From assembly GCF_007860185.1 (NCBI RefSeq), contig NZ_SJPY01000005.1, positions 530,713 through 594,712 of the forward strand: a stretch of DNA of 64,000 bases, written 5' to 3'. The position numbers and the translations under genes were made by a program. This document shows positions 9,281-18,120 of this stretch, piece by piece. The notes under the pieces were generated by a model. That model ran no database searches and was not told the DNA's origin. It worked only from the letters and a program-made list of their open reading frames with translations. Every line of letters begins with the position of its first letter. Within the stretch, counting starts at the first letter, position 1. The DNA comes from Novipirellula aureliae. GTDB lineage: Bacteria; Planctomycetota; Planctomycetia; Pirellulales; Pirellulaceae.

Positions 9281-9367
9281 TGAATTTTATAGTTATACCG
9301 CATGGGCAACGACCCACGCATTTCGCTTTGCTGACCACGCGGCCCGGTTAACATGCTGTTTAACGTG

Positions 9368-10828
9368 CTAACGCGGTGACGGCGCGACTAGCTCTCGCCT
9401 CTTCGTAACGACGATACGAAGAGGCGAGAACTTGTAATCCCTCAACCACTGAGGTGGATAGTAACGGCCATAAGTTAATCGTGGGGTCAAAAACTCGCTC
9501 ATCGAACCATCGATGATTGCGACATCCGTGACGGCTGGCGATGGTGGACCGTCAAATGCTGAATACCGAAACGATTGACCTTGAACCGTTTCCGTTTTTA
9601 ATTCGGGATTGTGACTCGACAACTCCTTAAGCGAATTGGGCCAACGATCCTGTGCCCGCACAAACCGTTTGATCGCAACGGCTAACTTCGTCGCTCGACG
9701 CAAATCTTCCAAGGCCCCCAGTTCATAGGCGAACTCGGCATTTTCGAATAGCGTTTGACGTGCCTGAGAGTATTTGGAGCCAGCGGGGAGATTGACGGCT
9801 AAGACACCGGTGGGGTCAACCCCGGCCTGCGGTTCGTCCATTTTTAAGAGAATGCGAAAGCTCTTCTCTAAGTCACGCGTTGTCCTGATTCCCCCCTCTT
9901 GCTTCGATGCTTCCAATAAGCGATTCAAATAGACCGAATCGACCATCATGTTGTGTTGCAAGTTTTTTGAATCAGCGGGCATCCCGTAGGGTAAAATCGA
10001 TGCAACGACTCTCTGCGCCGTCAGTGCAGGTCGATACCTGTACGCCGCATCGAGCTTGGCTTCGATTTCCAGCGTCCGCAGCAGATCGTCCGATAACTCC
10101 GACAATTGCTCATCCGACCAAACGTCATAGCTAAGCGTACCCGCCAAGAGAGCGTAGAGTCGTGCAATGTCGCCAAAACTCAAGCCCAATTGACTCGGGC
10201 CCATTTGACTCGGGCCCATTGAATAGGCATCGCCGTAGCCGTGGCCGTGAAACGTGATTCGACTTAGCAGCTTCAATGCTCGCGCCGCGTTTTCGCTGTC
10301 GCGATGATAGAACGCGTAGCGAAAATAGACCAACAAAAGACTGCTAAACCGGTCGTTTAGCGAAGCTCGTGTTTCAAACGTCGCATTGGAAAAACCATCT
10401 TGCTCGGCCAATAATTCTTCTGCGTTGTCCATCAACAACTCAACGTCTTGCACCATCTCTGCGAAGAGCGGGGCCTCCTCCCACGTCGTGTCCGGTGCGT
10501 TGAGAACGATTGGCAAATGGGACGGTCCGATGAGATCAAAATCGCGTACTTGTCCATAGATGACGTCGGACATCAAATCAAACTCGGCCATTTTGCGTTG
10601 AAACTGGCGTTCTTCCTGCTCAACGTTTGCATTTCGCGAAGATGACAGAACCGCTGGTGAAGACAACAGCGGGTTAGCTCCGCTGTATTCTTGTATCAAT
10701 GTCGAAGAGGTTTGCTTGAGTTCGGCCCATGCCTGATACTCTCGGGCAAACCCGTAGCTGATCGCCGATAGCACGAGGACCAACGGGCACAACGCGATCG
10801 TCCAAAGTCCGACAGTTTTTCGATTCAT
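9368..10828 (-). CDS. Hypothetical membrane-anchored protein after the ABC operon
   Basis: 486 residues. One N-terminal hydrophobic helix (about residues 7 to 25) precedes a long, mostly helical soluble region likely outside the cytoplasm. No domain is recognised. The C-terminal part has RFVRAQDRWPNSLKEL, a sequence style seen in many planctomycete surface proteins. A 15 bp duplication gives MGPSQMGPSQLG near residue 205. It follows the large ABC permease-like gene on the same strand, separated by a 222-base gap holding a repeat element, so cotranscription is possible but may be weakened. A role as accessory protein of that ABC system is inference only. Confidence 0.75.
   Translation of the reverse strand: MNRKTVGLWTIALCPLVLVLSAISYGFAREYQAWAELKQTSSTLIQEYSGANPLLSSPAVLSSSRNANVEQEERQFQRKMAEFDLMSDVIYGQVRDFDLIGPSHLPIVLNAPDTTWEEAPLFAEMVQDVELLMDNAEELLAEQDGFSNATFETRASLNDRFSSLLLVYFRYAFYHRDSENAARALKLLSRITFHGHGYGDAYSMGPSQMGPSQLGLSFGDIARLYALLAGTLSYDVWSDEQLSELSDDLLRTLEIEAKLDAAYRYRPALTAQRVVASILPYGMPADSKNLQHNMMVDSVYLNRLLEASKQEGGIRTTRDLEKSFRILLKMDEPQAGVDPTGVLAVNLPAGSKYSQARQTLFENAEFAYELGALEDLRRATKLAVAIKRFVRAQDRWPNSLKELSSHNPELKTETVQGQSFRYSAFDGPPSPAVTDVAIIDGSMSEFLTPRLTYGRYYPPQWLRDYKFSPLRIVVTKRRELVAPSPR
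10190..10219. repeat. Two 15 bp units in coding sequence
   Basis: TTGACTCGGGCCCAT occurs twice in tandem inside the hypothetical gene, encoding a five-residue duplication (GPSQM, GPSQL). One of eight 15 bp minisatellites in the window. Confidence 0.85.
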
Positions 10829-10873
10829 ATGTCGTATCCCATCAGTTTCTAAGTGTATTTTGGCAAACGTCTT

Positions 10874-11043
10874 TACACCTCTCCCGAGCGAAGCTTGGGG
10901 GAGGTCGAACGCGGCGTTAAGCCGTCGTTCGGGAGGGGGCCTACACGATGCGCTTCGTGCAAGTGCCGTACAGGCCCCCTCCCTCGCGAATGCCTTAAGG
11001 GCATCGCTCGACCTCCCCCGGGCTGCGCCGGGGGAGGTTGTTC
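10874..11043. repeat. Multi-hairpin dispersed element, copy 1
   Basis: About 165 bases similar to 27954-28112 in the same orientation. Inside are stems CGAACG.CGGC/GCCG.CGTTCG, a 12 bp perfect stem GGGAGGGGGCCT/AGGCCCCCTCCC, and ATGCC-TTAA-GGGCAT. No open frame of note. It separates two minus-strand genes and could dampen read-through. Confidence 0.85.
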
Positions 11044-11050
11044 TGCTACG

Positions 11051-13468
11051 TCATGGTGACATCGAACGAGTTGATAACTGTTTTAGATCAACACCCGCTT
11101 GCTCCCATCCTGCAAACCATTGATTCCCTGGTAATCCTGAGCCAAACGAATAAAGGACCGTCTCGGATGGATCATCGATTCTGGGTAGGAAACCGAAGTA
11201 GTTCTTCAGCACACTGTCGGGGAAGTAAGGCAACCGATCTCTTAGCAATTCCACCTTTTGATCTTCTGACAATTCGGGACCAAGCTCTAAGAACTGTAGA
11301 AGTACCCAAGCCAAGTGATTCACTCGACTTCTATTGGTAAACAACCTTTTTAAAGTTGTCTCAAGAGGATTCTCAATGTAATAATCACCAATCGAATCCA
11401 AAGATCGATCGTCTTCAGCTCTTCGGTCAAACTGACACCAAGTCGCCACGATGGCACGTCGCCGAGACTTGTTTCTCGATTCGGTGTCGGCGACAAAGTT
11501 GACGTATTGATCGAAATCATTCTCGTTGAGGCTCTTCTTGGTTTCAGGACGCTGCAGCTCGGCGATTATCGCAATCTCGACAAAATCCGCTGCCTCTTGC
11601 GACTTCAAGTTGACACTGCGGCGAGCGGCGCGGGCAGCGAGCCACATCAGCTGCAGTTTGCTTTGATAGTCGTCCAACGCTGATTGATCGAGTGGATTCA
11701 TTTCTAGTCGTGTCCGCGATAGATACAAATTGCCGATAAGTTGCTGGACTTCATATTCACCAAGCCTGATGCCTTGGTAGCCAGAACCCGACATGATTTG
11801 CTGCAAACGATCGATTTTGTCTTGAGTATCGGACTGTTGTTCAGCAAGTTCCAATCGCCGCTCTACGGTCGGGTTGACGACCGTGTTTGGCTCATCAAGA
11901 CTCCGATTGAAACGGAACGGATCGTAGTGATTGGGTGACTCACCAATTTGAGACCCTTCTTTACGCAGTGCCACTTTGACATCATCTGGCATGTCGGGCG
12001 AGTTCAAGACGAACCATGTTAAATCTCCGATCGGAAGCGTGATAGCAAACAGCAGAAGGGCTGCATGGAAACACCAAAACCGCCTTCCGAAACGCCGGTC
12101 CATCCAACGTCTCATCATCCACCATGTCGCGATGAACGGTACGACTGTAAGAATGACGATGTAAAGGATCCGTGACGAAACCGAAAACAGCGTGAAAAAC
12201 ACGTACCCCAGTGCCATGTAGGCCACGATCGGACTGCCGATCACGCTCAGCACTGGATTGCGGACTAGTTGAGCAAACCACTGGGAATATCCATAGATGA
12301 ACGCCAGAAACCAAAACGCTAACCACAGCGGTAGCTGATCTTCGCTTGGGTTTGCATTGATGTAGCGAGCTAAAACGAACAAGTAAAACAAATTTGCCAG
12401 GCAAACAAAACCGAACGGAAGCAGTTGCCTGGTCAGCCAAGTCGTTCGTGGCGAGACGCCGTGTTCCGCAAAATAGCGAATGCGATCACGGTGATTGTCG
12501 CTCTGAAAAACGAGCACGCCGATCCACGACGTTGCCAGCGTTACCACAAGAATCGGAAAAACGAAGTTTCCGCTCGAACCGTGCCAACCGGCTGAGTACA
12601 AAGCGAGCAGCCCGACCAGGACGCTGGCGGACAGCAGACTCAAATAGGCTTTCTTGTTTTGATGGAAGAACTGCCAAAGCATGGCGGAACTTGGACGCAG
12701 TACCGATTGGCTCGTTTGAATCGACGCGTCGGACGCCCCTTCAAAAATGTGGTACGGATTCGGGCTTAGCCGTGAGCTTTCCGGTGCAAGCGTTTGCCGG
12801 GCAACGCGGTTCATTGCCAAAATTGCAACCGACAACGAGACGCCTACCGAAACAAGACACTGGGGCAATGTCTCGTCGTAACGGGAGTTGCCATAGTTGT
12901 AGTAAGGATCTTGTAGGTATGCGATTCCAAACCGAAGGAATGCGGGAATCACCGCCAGTGGGACAAATGCCAATAGCGAGGTCATCGAATTTTCGAATTT
13001 CCAAGCGGTTAGAAATCCGATCACGAGCAGGTAAAAGGAATTGAGTACCCAGTAAACCAGCCAGGTGGTTTTCAGAGGATTGGAATCGGGAGCGTAACTC
13101 GGAAAAAGACGCCACCCCATCGATTCGAAGAAAAATGAACACAACAGCGTAAACACCCAAAGACCGATCCAACCCAAGAAAGCAGCGATGAATTTCGTCT
13201 TAACAAGCCTGTCTTTGGCGAGCGGCAGGGAGCAGAGCCACGCCAGCGATCGCGTTTCCTTTTCTTGACTGATAGAAATCGGACCCGCCCCGACTGCGAA
13301 CAATGCCGGGATGCCGATCAAAACGTAGCCAGACGACATCATTTCCATGCCCCAGCTCATCGGTCGCATTTCGATCAAGGCAAAACATAGCAAACCGAGC
13401 ACGGCGACGACGATGAGCAGCGGCGTTAGCTGGCGAAGCTCTTTCCGTAGATGGACGACGTTGATCAT
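11051..13468 (-). CDS. Large ABC-2 type permease-like membrane protein
   Basis: 805 residues from the ATG at 13468, which overlaps the TGA of the ATPase gene by 4 bases, indicating coupled translation; an upstream in-frame start inside that gene is less likely. The N-terminal half has about six membrane helices with ISISQEKETRSLAWLCSLP, typical of ABC-2 permeases. A second helix group follows (about residues 290 to 500), ending with a hydrophobic region near LWAL-type helices. The last 280 residues are soluble and helical, with no recognised domain. With the ATPase and the YtrA-type regulator it forms a drug- or envelope-stress-type ABC operon. Substrate unknown. Confidence 0.85.
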   Translation of the reverse strand: MINVVHLRKELRQLTPLLIVVAVLGLLCFALIEMRPMSWGMEMMSSGYVLIGIPALFAVGAGPISISQEKETRSLAWLCSLPLAKDRLVKTKFIAAFLGWIGLWVFTLLCSFFFESMGWRLFPSYAPDSNPLKTTWLVYWVLNSFYLLVIGFLTAWKFENSMTSLLAFVPLAVIPAFLRFGIAYLQDPYYNYGNSRYDETLPQCLVSVGVSLSVAILAMNRVARQTLAPESSRLSPNPYHIFEGASDASIQTSQSVLRPSSAMLWQFFHQNKKAYLSLLSASVLVGLLALYSAGWHGSSGNFVFPILVVTLATSWIGVLVFQSDNHRDRIRYFAEHGVSPRTTWLTRQLLPFGFVCLANLFYLFVLARYINANPSEDQLPLWLAFWFLAFIYGYSQWFAQLVRNPVLSVIGSPIVAYMALGYVFFTLFSVSSRILYIVILTVVPFIATWWMMRRWMDRRFGRRFWCFHAALLLFAITLPIGDLTWFVLNSPDMPDDVKVALRKEGSQIGESPNHYDPFRFNRSLDEPNTVVNPTVERRLELAEQQSDTQDKIDRLQQIMSGSGYQGIRLGEYEVQQLIGNLYLSRTRLEMNPLDQSALDDYQSKLQLMWLAARAARRSVNLKSQEAADFVEIAIIAELQRPETKKSLNENDFDQYVNFVADTESRNKSRRRAIVATWCQFDRRAEDDRSLDSIGDYYIENPLETTLKRLFTNRSRVNHLAWVLLQFLELGPELSEDQKVELLRDRLPYFPDSVLKNYFGFLPRIDDPSETVLYSFGSGLPGNQWFAGWEQAGVDLKQLSTRSMSP

Positions 13469-14439
13469 GATGGTTCCACGACCTCCGCTGCTAAGGATTG
13501 TTCCGGTGATGGTTCCGAGCGAAGTGCGGCGATGCCGCGCGTGCATGCAACGAACAATTCCTCCAGCGATGCCGCACGGTCGCGGACGCCGTTGACTCCG
13601 TTTCTGGCGACGATTTCATTGCAAATCTCTGGCGAAAAACCCTTCACGATCATGCGCCGTTGGCGGCCTTCCGTCTCTTCGCTGAGTACTTCCGCAGGTC
13701 TCGGTAGCGACGGGATGGACACCAGTGGATCGTCAAGGTTGATCGTCACCTCGCTAATCGAATCCTTCAAGTCGGCCAATTCACCGCATAGTCGAAACTT
13801 GCCTTCGTGCATGATCGCCACCGTATCGGCTACTCGTTCGACTTCGGAAATTTGATGGCTCGACAAGAAGACCGTTCGCCCCGCCGATGCCCGATCGACC
13901 ATGCTTTCCAGAAATTGTCGACGAACGAGCGGGTCTAAGCCTGACGTTGGCTCGTCGAGAATCAGCAGTTCGGGGTCATGGGCCAGAGCAAGAGAGAGGG
14001 CCACCTTCGCTCGTTGCCCTTTGCTAAGCACCTTCATCTTTCGGTGCTCGGGAATCTCGTAATCGGAAATCAATGCTTGATACGTCTCCACAAAACCTTT
14101 GGGGTAAAACGATGCGGTGAACCAACCGATCTCCGCGACGGTCATCCAGTCGTACAGGGCGGGGGCATCGGAGACGTAGCCGATCCGTCGCCGAATTTCC
14201 AGAGCATCGTCGATGGGGTTGAGACCACAAACGCGGACGTTGCCCGATGTCGGCTTGAGAAATCCGGTCAGAATCCGAATCATCGTCGTTTTGCCCGCTC
14301 CGTTTTCACCCAATAGCGCAAACACCGAACCGCTGCGGACATGCATGTCCAAACCATTCAAAACATCGCACCTCGGAAACCGCATCTCCAAATCCGTTGC
14401 GACAATCACTTCGTTTCGATCGTGGTCTTGTTGGCTCAC
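13465..14439 (-). CDS. ABC transporter ATP-binding protein (YtrB-like context)
   Basis: 324 residues: a full ATPase domain plus a C-terminal extension of about 100 residues. Walker A GENGAGKTT (about 43 to 51), signature LSKGQRAKVALS, Walker B LLILDEPTSGLDP and switch region FLSSHQISEVE are intact. It overlaps the regulator gene upstream by 4 bases and the permease gene downstream by 4 bases, so the three are one translational unit. The order GntR, ATPase, permease matches YtrA-type systems known from Firmicutes, which respond to cell-wall-active compounds; that response is not shown here. It acts at the cytoplasmic face of the membrane. Confidence 0.93.
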   Translation of the reverse strand: MSQQDHDRNEVIVATDLEMRFPRCDVLNGLDMHVRSGSVFALLGENGAGKTTMIRILTGFLKPTSGNVRVCGLNPIDDALEIRRRIGYVSDAPALYDWMTVAEIGWFTASFYPKGFVETYQALISDYEIPEHRKMKVLSKGQRAKVALSLALAHDPELLILDEPTSGLDPLVRRQFLESMVDRASAGRTVFLSSHQISEVERVADTVAIMHEGKFRLCGELADLKDSISEVTINLDDPLVSIPSLPRPAEVLSEETEGRQRRMIVKGFSPEICNEIVARNGVNGVRDRAASLEELFVACTRGIAALRSEPSPEQSLAAEVVEPS

Positions 14440-14882
14440 TTGCGATTCTCCGATTTGGATGACGAATGGTCCGAGAGAGGTTGTTGGCTGATCGTGGTCA
14501 CGTTGCCTTGAAGAAGTTTTAATTTTTCGGCCACGATCACGTTGATTTCGTCAGCCGTCAGCCCGCCGTGGAGAGCTTCGCTGAGCACCATCGAAATCCT
14601 TTCGCCGAGAAGCTTCATCCGAAAGTCGCGGCACTGATCGGGCGCGGTATCACATACAGCCATCCCGCGACCGCGAAGCGATTCGAGCACACCGTCGCTT
14701 TGCAGTTGCTGGTAAGCACGAGCGATCGTGTTGGGATTGATCGCCAATTGCAGACTCAGGGCGCGTACACTCGGCAATAGCTGGCCGGGCCTCAGCGTTT
14801 GTTCGGCGATCGCAAACTTAACCTGACGAACGATTTGTTCGTAAATCGCGACCCCGCCCGCTGGATCGATGGAGAAAAACAT
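14436..14882 (-). CDS. GntR-family transcriptional regulator, YtrA type
   Basis: 148 residues. The N-terminal winged helix reads IYEQIVRQVKFAIAEQTLRPGQLLPSVRALSLQLAINPNTIARAYQQLQSDGVLE, the classic GntR pattern. The short helical C-terminus (about residues 85 to 135) has no ligand-binding domain, typical of the YtrA subfamily. GGAG lies 5 bases before the ATG. It heads the ABC operon, and a palindrome overlaps the -10 box of its promoter, which suggests autoregulation and control of the transporter. The inducing signal is unknown. Confidence 0.92.
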   Translation of the reverse strand: MFFSIDPAGGVAIYEQIVRQVKFAIAEQTLRPGQLLPSVRALSLQLAINPNTIARAYQQLQSDGVLESLRGRGMAVCDTAPDQCRDFRMKLLGERISMVLSEALHGGLTADEINVIVAEKLKLLQGNVTTISQQPLSDHSSSKSENRK

Positions 14883-14906
14883 GATAGCTCCGCACGCAAG
14901 TGCTTC

Positions 14907-14954
14907 GTACTAGTGTGATAGCGTGATAGTACAGTTGGCGAGCGAGGAAGTCAA
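14907..14954 (-). promoter_or_regulatory. Promoter and probable operator of the GntR-ABC operon
   Basis: Minus-strand TTGACT (14949-14954) and TACTAT (14926-14931) are exactly 17 bp apart, a near-consensus housekeeping promoter. The inverted repeat GTACTA...TAGTAC (14907-14932, 14 bp spacer) covers the -10 box; its interior holds two GTGATAG copies. A start near 14919 would give a leader of about 37 bases. The overlap supports repression by the regulator encoded directly downstream. Confidence 0.75.
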
Positions 14955-15213
14955 GCGATGGCTGGGATTTTTTGTTTTAACCCAATTTGATAACGCGGGG
15001 GGGGCGTATGCCCAGCTTTTTGGTTTTGTCGAAAAGTCGCTTCGCGACTGATTACGGCAAAATTCAAAACCCAAAATGGACCAAACCAACGAAACAAGAG
15101 GGCATGTCAAAGCCACGTTTTTGACTACCTCGGCTTTTGGCAACCCCGGTTTACGCCCCGCCGCTACCGATACGTCACAGAGTTGCCTGGTCAGGACGAC
15201 ATCACTGCCAAGG
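14955..15213. other. Intergenic region, no gene seen
   Basis: A small stem AGTCGC-TTC-GCGACT lies near 15044-15058 without a T tract. No coding frame or recognised RNA was found between the ABC promoter and the glycosyltransferase stop codon. Confidence 0.5.
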
Positions 15214-16086
15214 CTAGCGTGGTTTGCTGCTCCAATCCCCCATGCCCCAACTGGTCACCAATCGCTTCCAATCTTCGATCAATCGGCCGCAGAGAAACGC
15301 GGCGTTGGCGGCGTAACGCGGTACCAAACGACGGGGATCGCTGAGCATTCGGTGCAACCACTCCATGCCGAGGTTTTGCCAAGTGATCGATGCGCGTTGA
15401 GACGTTCCCGCAATGAAATCAAACGAGGCACCGAGCTGAATACTGACGGGCACGTTCAACCATTTGTAGTGCTCGTGAATCCACTTTTCCCCCTTCGGTT
15501 GTCCGAAAGCCACTAGCAGCACCTGGGCGCCGGAACCTTTGATCCTGGCATCCTGCTCGCGTTGCTCTTGCTCATCGAGTGCTCGAAACGGCGGAGATTC
15601 GACGCCAGCGATTCGTAGTCCGGGATACATGGCTGCCAACTTATCGGCACACTTTTGCGCAACGTCTGGCTCGCCACCCAAAAAATAGATCCCCCAACCT
15701 CGTTGACTGCAGCGTTCGGCCAAGTCATAGATCATTTCACTTCCAGCGATGCGCTCGGGCAGCGACACTTTGTCGAGGCGACTGCGCAGAACAATCGGTT
15801 GGCCATCGGCAACAATCAAATCGGCATCTCGGGTGATCGCAGCCATGCTGGGGTCTCGATGATGCAACATGCAATAGTTCAAATTTGCGGTGATCACGTA
15901 ACTTGGCGAATCGTTTTCAATTGCATGATCGACCAACTGTTCAATGCGGTCGATCGATTCGTCGAATTTGACTCGGTCAAACGGCACATCCCAAACCACA
16001 CATCGCTCCAAAGGAGTGAGTTTTTTGGTCTGCGGAACACTGACTTGATTTGACTTCGGCACAGTTTGCAGAGCGGATGCGGACAT
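15214..16086 (-). CDS. WecG/TagA/CpsF family glycosyltransferase
   Basis: 290 residues, slightly longer than the usual 240 to 260 because of an N-terminal extension of about 30. Family features: VITANLNYCMLHHRD, DADLIVADGQPIVL, IYFLGGEPDVAQKCADKL, VLLVAFGQPKGEKWI and the C-terminal MEWLHRMLSDPRRLVPRYAAN appendage. Members transfer N-acetylmannosamine(uronate) or related sugars from UDP to a lipid-linked acceptor at the membrane in teichoic acid, enterobacterial antigen or exopolysaccharide assembly. There are no other polysaccharide genes beside it, so donor and acceptor are unknown. It is divergent from the sulfatase-like gene at 16287. Confidence 0.92.
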   Translation of the reverse strand: MSASALQTVPKSNQVSVPQTKKLTPLERCVVWDVPFDRVKFDESIDRIEQLVDHAIENDSPSYVITANLNYCMLHHRDPSMAAITRDADLIVADGQPIVLRSRLDKVSLPERIAGSEMIYDLAERCSQRGWGIYFLGGEPDVAQKCADKLAAMYPGLRIAGVESPPFRALDEQEQREQDARIKGSGAQVLLVAFGQPKGEKWIHEHYKWLNVPVSIQLGASFDFIAGTSQRASITWQNLGMEWLHRMLSDPRRLVPRYAANAAFLCGRLIEDWKRLVTSWGMGDWSSKPR

Positions 16087-16286
16087 CGAATGAACTCGTT
16101 AGAAATGGTCAAAAGCGTACGTGGACGATGAAAACCTAGCTCACAACTTGAACGGTTCGCGTTAGAACGATCAGGCAGAGATTGAGTTTGGGCTGCGTCG
16201 AATCGGCGAGGGCTCCATTTTGGGGGTTGCACCGATTATGCGTCCTACTGCAGTCAACCGGACTCGGTTGTGCTAGGATCCGATTC

Positions 16287-17486
16287 ATGAAAAATCCTCA
16301 TCGAAAACTAATCGTCCTCTCCTTTGAAGGGCTGGCAACCGCCTCTCTAGGATGCTTCGGGTCATCGTGGAACCAAACACCTGGGATTGACTCACTGGCC
16401 GCAACCGGCAGCGTTTGGGACCGAATGATTGCAAATCACAGCAATCCCAACGAAGTCTTGCGTCAATGGTTCACCGAAAGCGGCAGTCGATCTTGGATCG
16501 AAGCGTGGCAAACCATGGGAAGCGTCGATCTGATCACCGACAAACCAGAGATTCCAAAACTTCAATTGGACGTCAATTTTGACAAAACCGTGCTGGTAGG
16601 GTTGACGCCACCTAGCGTTCAGGATCGAGCGTGCGAGGAGATCGAGGAAACTCATTTGGCGAAGTTGTTTGCAGCCCTTCTCGACCATCTGGAAAGCAGT
16701 TCGGATGCCAGCGTGACTTGGATGCACTCTCAGGCTTTAGCGCTGGCCTGGGACGCGCCACGATGGCTTGTCCCCCAAGACGAGGACGGATATGAACTCG
16801 AACCTCCATCGGACACCCCTGATCTCCTCGGCGACGACTGCGATGAGCTAACCGATGCTGGCCCTGCAGCTCCAGCTTGGTGTTTTGACGAAGCGACACC
16901 TCCGTTTTACGCAATTACAAAGAACGACCACCCCGATCAAGTGGTTTCGTGGATGCGAACCTACGCGTGTCAAATCCAATTGATCGATCGGATGATCGAT
17001 CTGCTCGCAGAGGCTACGGAAGAAAACGGGGCAACTATCGTTGTCGTCGGAGCGAGTGGTTTTTCGTTAGGGCAAAACGGTTGGGTCGGTCACCGGGCCG
17101 GTCCACTGAGAACTTGCCATCACCACCTGCCGCTTATCATTCGTCGTGCAGCATCGACACGAGTGGAGTCGAGTTGCCATGGCCCGATGCGAACCAGCCA
17201 AGCGACCGTATCGAGCGAGCTGAATCGGCTATTGATTGAATTAGCGGAAAGTGACAACGCTCTGATTTCGCCATCGGCTTGGGGGCAATCACAAAGTGAA
17301 TTCGAGCCCCAGATCGTCACCGCTGGGGAGGAAGGTGAAGTTGCGATCACGACTCCGCATTGGTACATGGTCCGTCAATCCGATGGCGAGACACCGTTGT
17401 TCTTTAAGCCTGATGATATCCAGGACCACAACAACGTCGCTCGAATTCGCAACGACATCGTCGAACGCTTGGAAGAAAGTCTGTAA
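16287..17486 (+). CDS. Degenerate sulfatase/alkaline-phosphatase-fold protein
   Basis: 399 residues from the ATG at 16287 with AGGA 8 bases upstream. The start reads VLSFEGLATASLGCFGSSWNQTPGIDSLAATGSVWDRM, clearly parallel to the sulfatase opening (metal-binding DD, LGCYG, TPNLDRLA). The metal-binding aspartates are replaced (FEG), and the region where sulfatases carry C/S-x-P-x-R reads HSNPNEVLRQW, lacking a convertible cysteine or serine in context. Later parts keep the fold (QIQLIDRMIDLLAEATEENGATIVVVGASG; GHRAGPL). No signal peptide is seen. It is probably not an active sulfatase; a binding or regulatory role is a guess. Confidence 0.75.
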   Translation: MKNPHRKLIVLSFEGLATASLGCFGSSWNQTPGIDSLAATGSVWDRMIANHSNPNEVLRQWFTESGSRSWIEAWQTMGSVDLITDKPEIPKLQLDVNFDKTVLVGLTPPSVQDRACEEIEETHLAKLFAALLDHLESSSDASVTWMHSQALALAWDAPRWLVPQDEDGYELEPPSDTPDLLGDDCDELTDAGPAAPAWCFDEATPPFYAITKNDHPDQVVSWMRTYACQIQLIDRMIDLLAEATEENGATIVVVGASGFSLGQNGWVGHRAGPLRTCHHHLPLIIRRAASTRVESSCHGPMRTSQATVSSELNRLLIELAESDNALISPSAWGQSQSEFEPQIVTAGEEGEVAITTPHWYMVRQSDGETPLFFKPDDIQDHNNVARIRNDIVERLEESL

Positions 17487-17582
17487 ACTCGGTAGCCACC
17501 CGTTGTTTCCTTCGCCGAGACAAGCTCAATGGAAGGATGTTCGTTTCATGATGGCTCTGATTGACAACCCACCTGAACTCTG

Positions 17583-18095
17583 TCAACCGTTGCGTCGGAG
17601 ATTCATTAGGAATCCCAATACGCCAGCTATTGGTGCAATCAGAAACATACCAATTGCCCCCATGAATTGCCCGACGGCTTGGGGATTCCGCGGATTGAAT
17701 AGTGGTGCAACGAATGCACCAATAACGCCAAATCCAATAAAGGCAACAACCAAAAAAATAGACAGCCAAACCCGCAGCCACGCGCAACGGAAGTCTCGTT
17801 TTCCCGTCTCGACGAATTTTGCTTCTGGTTCGGTGCAGGAGAGCGATAAGCCGATCTAGTCTGCAGGATCACTGGCGTGAAGCTTCCAATTGAGGCACTC
17901 TGAAGAGCGGTTGTTGCTACTTGGGTCCCATAGGTCGCTGAGGCCATTGCCCGCTGGGGCTTGTGTTGGCGTGGCCACTCCAGGGGCCGTTGAGAGCGCC
18001 TTGCATTTCGGACAGCGGACGTTTTGGCCCTCCAATTCGGGACGAATTGACAAGGCGGCTCAGGTCGTAACCTTCTTGTTTTCACATGCCTTTCA
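17583..18095 (-). pseudogene. Decayed zinc-ribbon plus membrane-helix gene
   Basis: One reading frame carries two halves of a typical planctomycete protein. LSIRPELEGQNVRCPKCKALSTAP is a zinc ribbon second half with CPKC. After an in-frame TAG (17856-17858) the frame continues in phase for about 90 codons with two good membrane helices (LSIFLVVAFIGFGVIGAFVA; MGAIGMFLIAPIAGVLGFLM) and ends NLRRNG. Upstream of the ribbon the same frame meets TGA where the first Cys pair should be. Two in-frame stops and a lost first Cys pair argue for a relic. The repeat array starts just beyond its 5' end and may have disrupted its promoter. Confidence 0.6.
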
Positions 18096-18120
18096 CCTGC
18101 TTTTATTTTTGGCTGCTTGG

